Source: Pisaster brevispinus (taxonomy: Eukaryota; Echinodermata; Asteroidea; Forcipulatida; Asteriidae). Taken from it: DNA of 64,000 nucleotides. The stretch is taken from positions 1,873,001-1,937,000 of the forward strand of contig JAMKCF010000007.1 of assembly GCA_023634235.1 (NCBI GenBank). The letters are read 5' to 3'. Below, in pieces: positions 60,629 to 64,000 of this stretch (positions within the stretch are counted from its first letter, which is position 1; each line of letters opens with the position of its first letter). A program made the position numbers and the translations under genes. The notes under the pieces are model-generated. The model ran no database searches. It was not told the DNA's origin and saw only the letters and a program-made list of their open reading frames with translations.

Positions 60629-60848
60629 AGGGCACCATCTCCACGCACCCCTCTACATATGCGACCTCCATCGCCACGGCAACAATCCTCCCCACCCAGG
60701 ACGGCTCCGCTCAGAGTGCCATCACCAAGGACTGTTGGAGGTCAAGGGTCAACTACGGTAGATGGAGGTAAATCCACAACGGGCAGGGCTGCCTCTCCGA
60801 GAAACCTACCCAAGCAAACAAACGGGGACAGAAGAAAAACCAGTGAAG
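60629..60848 (+). CDS. map7: MAP7-family gene, exon 6 (SPR-repeat basic linker)
   Basis: A 220-nt exon with acceptor CATATTTGCAG (60628) and donor GAAG|GTGGGC, a weaker donor; it enters in phase 0 and leaves in phase 1. It encodes four Ser-Pro-Arg motifs: APSPRTP, PPSPRQQ, VPSPRTV and AASPRN. SPR/K motifs in a basic setting are common CDK/MAPK targets and electrostatic microtubule-binding segments in MAPs. The remainder (GQGSTTVDGGKSTTGRA, KQTNGDRRKTSE) is also hydrophilic. A stronger-looking GGAG|GTAAAT donor lies inside the exon near 60769, so a shortened form is possible; the full-length donor is preferred because its phase fits the next exon. Between exon 5 and this exon is a 1203-nt intron. 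Confidence 0.85.
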
Positions 60849-60891
60849 GTGGGCAATGAGCTTGTGTGGATGACACAGGAAACGATTTCAG

Positions 60892-61245
60892 TCCAGCAAT
60901 TTGGCATAGGAAAATACTTGGACTGAACCTCTTTTGTGCACACAGAATGCTAACTTATTCAGTAGCAACTGGTACAATGTACACTTTGTGTACAAATGAT
61001 TTTGTCCAGCAATTTTGAAAAGTAAAATATTGGACTTGGCATGATTTGTACACACTGAATGCAAGTATTGAGTAGCAATTGATGGGTTTTTTTTGTGGTA
61101 GTAACTGGTACATATTGTGTAGCAGATGATTTTTCGTCCAGCAATTTTGTAAAGAAAAATACTTGGCATGTTTTGTGCACACTGAATGCTATTTGTATTG
61201 AGTAGCAAATGATTTTGTGAGTAGCAACTGAAACATTTTTGTGTA
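60892..61245. repeat. Three-copy minisatellite in intron 6 (about 120 bp each)
   Basis: Units start at about 60892, 61012 and 61137 with TCCAGCAATTT. They share ATACTTGG/ATATTGG, TTGTGCACACTGAATGC and GAGTAGCAA.TGATTTT. Reverse-strand frames of 75-106 codons here are artefacts of this repeat. Confidence 0.75.
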
Positions 61246-61309
61246 GCATTTTACTATGCTCTACATGGGAAATCGTTCACTGTGACATATAAATACATTG
61301 AACACTACT

Positions 61310-61390
61310 GTACAGACTATGTAACCTGTGACATCACATGTTTACCAAAAAGCCACAGAGCCTGGACTTCCTGCAGACAAAACTTATAAA
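61310..61390. repeat. Dispersed repeat family H, copy 2, close to exon 7 acceptor
   Basis: AACCTGTGACATCACATGTT and CCTGGACTTCCTGCAGACAA, ending about 34 nt before the exon 7 start at 61424. Confidence 0.6.
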
Positions 61391-61423
61391 TTGCGTGTTC
61401 TTTTTTCTCTTTTCCATGTGCAG

Positions 61424-61756
61424 CCAAGAAAACACCAGGACAAGCCCCTCCAATCAAGAAGGCCCTAACCCCACGAACAGATATTGTCAAGTCCACCGTC
61501 AGCTCCCCGACTCGGACAACAACAACGCCAAAGACCACTACAGCAAAATCGTCCACCACACCCAAGGGGCTGCCTAAGCAGGCAAAGCCTGCCGCCGTTA
61601 AGGCAGCAGCTCCTGAGAAGCCTCCTGCCGTTAAGGCAGCAGCTCCTGAGAAGCCTGCTGCCGTTAAGGCAGCAGCTCCTGAGAAGCCTCCTGCTAAGAC
61701 AGCGACTGTGGAGAAGGAGAAGGAGAAGACAGAAAGTAAAGAGACGAGTGCAAAGG
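61424..61756 (+). CDS. map7: MAP7-family gene, exon 7 (Lys/Ala/Pro-rich, with an in-frame 33-bp tandem repeat)
   Basis: A 333-nt exon, phase 1 at both ends. The acceptor is CCATGTGCAG (61423), the donor AAGG|GTAAAG. It starts KKTPGQAPPIKKALTPRTD and goes on with Thr/Ser/Pro-rich sequence. Positions 61588-61686 hold three 33-bp copies of the 11-residue unit KPAAVKAAAPE (the second reads KPPAVKAAAPE), followed by a degenerate fourth ending in EKEKEKTESKE. The Lys-Pro-Ala composition resembles a histone H1 tail or the basic regions of MAPs; here it probably adds electrostatic affinity for tubulin. The exon frame has no internal ATG, so simple ORF lists show only its shadows, including a 155-codon reverse frame. 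It is a symmetric exon and could be skipped in frame. Confidence 0.87.
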
Positions 61757-61811
61757 GTAAAGAACGATTTACCCTAACCACCATAGAAGAGGTTTTCTAG
61801 GCACTGCGCTA

Positions 61812-61997
61812 AGCTGCCAACTCTCCCCGATTCTGCAGAAAGTTCCCTAAAAAGAAACCAATCTTTCCATATTCTGATGAACAAATTTGAAAATCTCCAT
61901 AATTGTGGAAACTTTTTCCTTTTTTAATTCTAAATATCTCCCTGATTGTTGTACAAACTCTCCCTGATTGCAAGATGCAAATATTGGCAGCTCTCTA
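61812..61997. repeat. Dispersed repeat family G, copy 2 (intron 7)
   Basis: AGCTGCCAACTCTCCCCGAT to CAAGATGCAAATATTGGCAG; it aligns with 16774-16953 throughout. Confidence 0.75.
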
Positions 61998-62188
61998 CGC
62001 TCCAAGGTCAAGATTGTCATTATTGTACAATCACACTACTGAATAAATCAAGGCATTTTAATTTTTGGACAGGTAACTTGATGGCCAGCACAAATCACAA
62101 TTTTGTCAAAGTGACTTTTCCAAATGTCTGTGTACTGCGTAGAACAATTCTACAACGTCTAGGTATATTTCATTATTCTTCTCTACAG

Positions 62189-62459
62189 AGCCTCAGAGAG
62201 CCTTGTCTCCAACTGTCTCAGAATCATCAAGTGGATCGACACCATCATCTGTAGGATCTGCCAAGGCACAGCCCCAAGCACAACCCCAGGCCCAACCCCA
62301 GCCCCAGGCTCAGCCCCAGGCCCAACCCCAGTCCCAGCCAGCTAAAGATCTGACTGATGAAGAGCGTGCCAAACAAGCCCTGGCTGAGAGGAGACGCCAA
62401 GCTAGGGAGAAAGCCGAGAGGGAAGCTGAGCTGGAGAGACAGAGACAAGAACAGCTCAA
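62189..62459 (+). CDS. map7: MAP7-family gene, exon 8 (Gln/Pro repeat and start of the MAP7 domain; 3' partial)
   Basis: A 271-nt exon with acceptor CTTCTCTACAG (62188) and donor CTCAA|GTAAGT at 62460; it enters in phase 1 and leaves in phase 2. It starts EPQRALSPTVSESSSGSTPS, then has about 25 residues of alternating PQ/AQ (62266-62340). From 62341 the sequence DLTDEERAKQALAERRRQ begins, running into REKAEREAELERQRQEQ. This is the beginning of the C-terminal MAP7 domain, the Arg/Glu-rich helix that binds kinesin-1 heavy chain; the ALAERRRQAR block is the recognisable core. The domain is cut by the intron. I see no continuation between 62460 and 64000, so the rest of the gene lies beyond the window. 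Confidence 0.92.
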
Positions 62460-62545
62460 GTAAGTGGTCTTAACATCTGTTAAATCGTTGCGGTACCTGC
62501 TGCTCAAATATAGGACTCGAACTCGAACTACCCTTAGCCATGGGG

Positions 62546-62705
62546 CTAGCTTGGTGGTCAAGTGGTAAGACATCTACTCTAGCATGGCAAAGGTCCTGGG
62601 TTCAAATCCCACCTGAGTGATATGCCTGTGAGATTTTTCTCACAGAACTCTGGAAAGTACTGAGTAATTACACACAGGTGTAAGGGTAAAACCAAATAAA
62701 ATTCT
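62546..62705 (+). mobile_element. SINE-C, tRNA-like
   Basis: GGGCTAGCTTGGTGGTCAAG and TGGTAAGACATCTACTCTAG form the A-box half and GGTCCTGGGTTCAAATCCCA the B box; the tail CTCTGGAAAGTACTGAGTAA ends in AAACCAAATAAAATTC. It lies just after exon 8. A tail fragment of the same family is at about 19352-19412 (ACTCTGGAAAGTACCGTGTA). Confidence 0.65.
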
Positions 62706-62737
62706 TTATCTTGGATGTAAACTTAGCATCTATTAAA

Positions 62738-62965
62738 TGTAGAGTCATAGATCAGTAAATACTCCAAAAGCTAATGACCATAAAAACTGACATGGTGAGT
62801 AGCACTGCAGCTGTTGAGAGTATAAACTATTTTGAGAAAGAGTTCCCCTTTAAAGTAGCATGGTTTGGAAAATATTTTCATCCCAAAACATTTGCATCTG
62901 AGAAAGGATTCATGCATGAATCCTTTCTCAGATTTCTGAGGGTTGGTGTCTGTCGGTACCAGCTT
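62738..62965 (+). repeat. Dispersed repeat family P, copy 5, with a perfect 38-bp palindrome
   Basis: GAGTCATAGATCAGTAAATA, GACCATAAAAACTGACATGG and CACTGCAGCTGTTGAGAGTA, then at 62896-62933 a perfect palindrome with arms ATCTGAGAAAGGATTCATG. Confidence 0.75.
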
Positions 62966-63585
62966 TCACTTCGCTAAGCGTGGAGATCTTGGCAGACTTC
63001 TACCTGGTCGTCAAATCTCAAGCCCAAGGTGTGACTGTGAGTCAGAGACCCGAAGGTTAGATCTAAATTTAATTCATAAAGTCATTATAGTCAATTGTTT
63101 GAGTCAGAATTCCTGCTAGGAAAAGTTCATGGCAAACTTGGGATTAAGTTATTAAAACCTTGTTACTATCGGATCGGTATACTCACCTGCCCAACTGGCT
63201 CTTGTTGCATAGACCAACATCAATGGACAACCCTGGCAGCCGACAGGGAAGTACAGTATGGCGCCAAACAGCGTTCCAAGCAACCACACTCTATGAGTCA
63301 AATCATAAAACCAGGTCCATAGAAAAAGGCAGCGTCACAAAAACCGGGCTGCCCACACAACATCTACTTTCTCCCAATCCTTCCCCTGCAGCCGCTGTGA
63401 CAGGACCTGCCTATCCCGCAGGCCTTATCAGCCACCAAAGAGCATGTACCAGAAGAGGAACCTCTTCATAAAATCTTCGTTCGCGAAGCCAAGCCAATAG
63501 ACTATTCTGCCCAACTTGCTCTTGCCACAAACTCTTACAGCTTGAAAAAGTCTATAAAAACACAAACCATTAATAGGTCTGTCCT

Positions 63586-63787
63586 GGGCCCTATTTCATA
63601 GAGCTGCTTAACATGCTTAAGCACAAAAAGTAGCTAAGCCCAACCAATTTATGCTTACCAGAATAAGGTTACCAGCCAAACTACCATGACACATGTACAA
63701 TTTGTGACTGGTATCCTGCTCATTTCTGCTTAGCAGACAATTGTTAAGCAATATTTTCTGCTTAAGCAGCTCAATGAAATTGGGCCC
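63586..63787. mobile_element. Fold-back repeat FB, intact copy
   Basis: GGGCCCTATTTCATAGAGCT to AGCTCAATGAAATTGGGCCC, 202 bp, closely similar to the copies at 8396 and 34833. Confidence 0.82.
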
Positions 63788-64000
63788 TAGTACTCAATAA
63801 AATGACCTATTTTTTAAGGGCCAAATATCTTATCTGATCATGTGGGTAACTCAAATCTCATTAGAGGATCTTCTGAGTGGGTAAGATGGGGATCAAACTT
63901 ATTTCTGTTTAACCAACAAACCCAGTTACAAATACCACCAGTGATGCGTTGGAAGGTTGATGAAATGACAATTCACGTTTAAAATGTTTTGGTTGATTAT

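Larger units (their letters stand above)
62460..64000 (+). other. map7: Intron 8 of the MAP7-family gene, incomplete
   Basis: It starts GTAAGT and has no later acceptor that continues the MAP7 domain in this window. It holds SINE-C, family P copy 5 and an intact FB repeat. Confidence 0.6.

Noticed and set aside
60888..61249. Three overlapping reverse-strand frames of 75-106 codons
   Set aside because: By-products of the three-copy minisatellite in intron 6.
61317..61784. 155-codon reverse-strand frame rich in Gly/Ala
   Set aside because: Its antisense partner is exon 7; the repeated GFSGAAALTA pattern simply mirrors the 33-bp repeat.
1..64000. CRISPR arrays, operons, ribosomal RNA, bacterial features
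   Set aside because: The tandem arrays lack unique spacers, and the spliced gene and repeat content show a eukaryotic nuclear genome.

Overview
The window is animal nuclear DNA: low GC, long introns, dense in short dispersed repeats, with GT-AG spliced exons. The repeat repertoire (about 190-bp fold-back elements bounded by GGGCCCAATTTCATAGAGCT, tRNA-derived SINEs, many small terminal-inverted-repeat elements, a very common TACATGTA word) suggests an echinoderm, most likely a sea star. The lineage call rests on recalled similarity, not on a search.

One gene is well supported. It lies on the + strand and is incomplete at both ends: eight coding exons, 22767-23066, 42862-42987, 43950-44113, 44362-44779, 59265-59425, 60629-60848, 61424-61756 and 62189-62459. 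Every junction has GT-AG sites and a compatible phase, giving about 664 codons without a stop. Exons 3-4 encode the basic coiled-coil microtubule-binding region of the MAP7/ensconsin family, followed by the conserved Trp-Ser and KRLSSS segments. Exons 5-7 encode a Ser/Pro/Lys-rich basic linker. Exon 8 ends a little way into the C-terminal MAP7 domain, which in this family recruits kinesin-1. The start codon is upstream of 22767 and was not identified; the rest of the MAP7 domain lies beyond 62459, probably outside the window.

Layout: 1-22766 holds no convincing exon, only repeats, a CpG-rich segment at 14.1-14.4 kb that could be a promoter, and two speculative reading frames. Intron 1 (19.8 kb) contains a 3.2-kb terminal-inverted-repeat element inserted into a SINE. 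The 14.5-kb intron 4 carries several small TIR elements, palindromic repeats and a motif-array element. The last four exons are close together (59.3-62.5 kb).

The most unusual content is repetitive. The 3.2-kb element at 24816-27987 has no visible transposase and carries nine exact copies, in both orientations, of TATGTCCGAA. A second, unrelated element (52261-52879) has the same architecture with a CACGAAGTGA motif, and two smaller regions look similar. Two minisatellites have grown from hairpin-containing units inside dispersed repeats.
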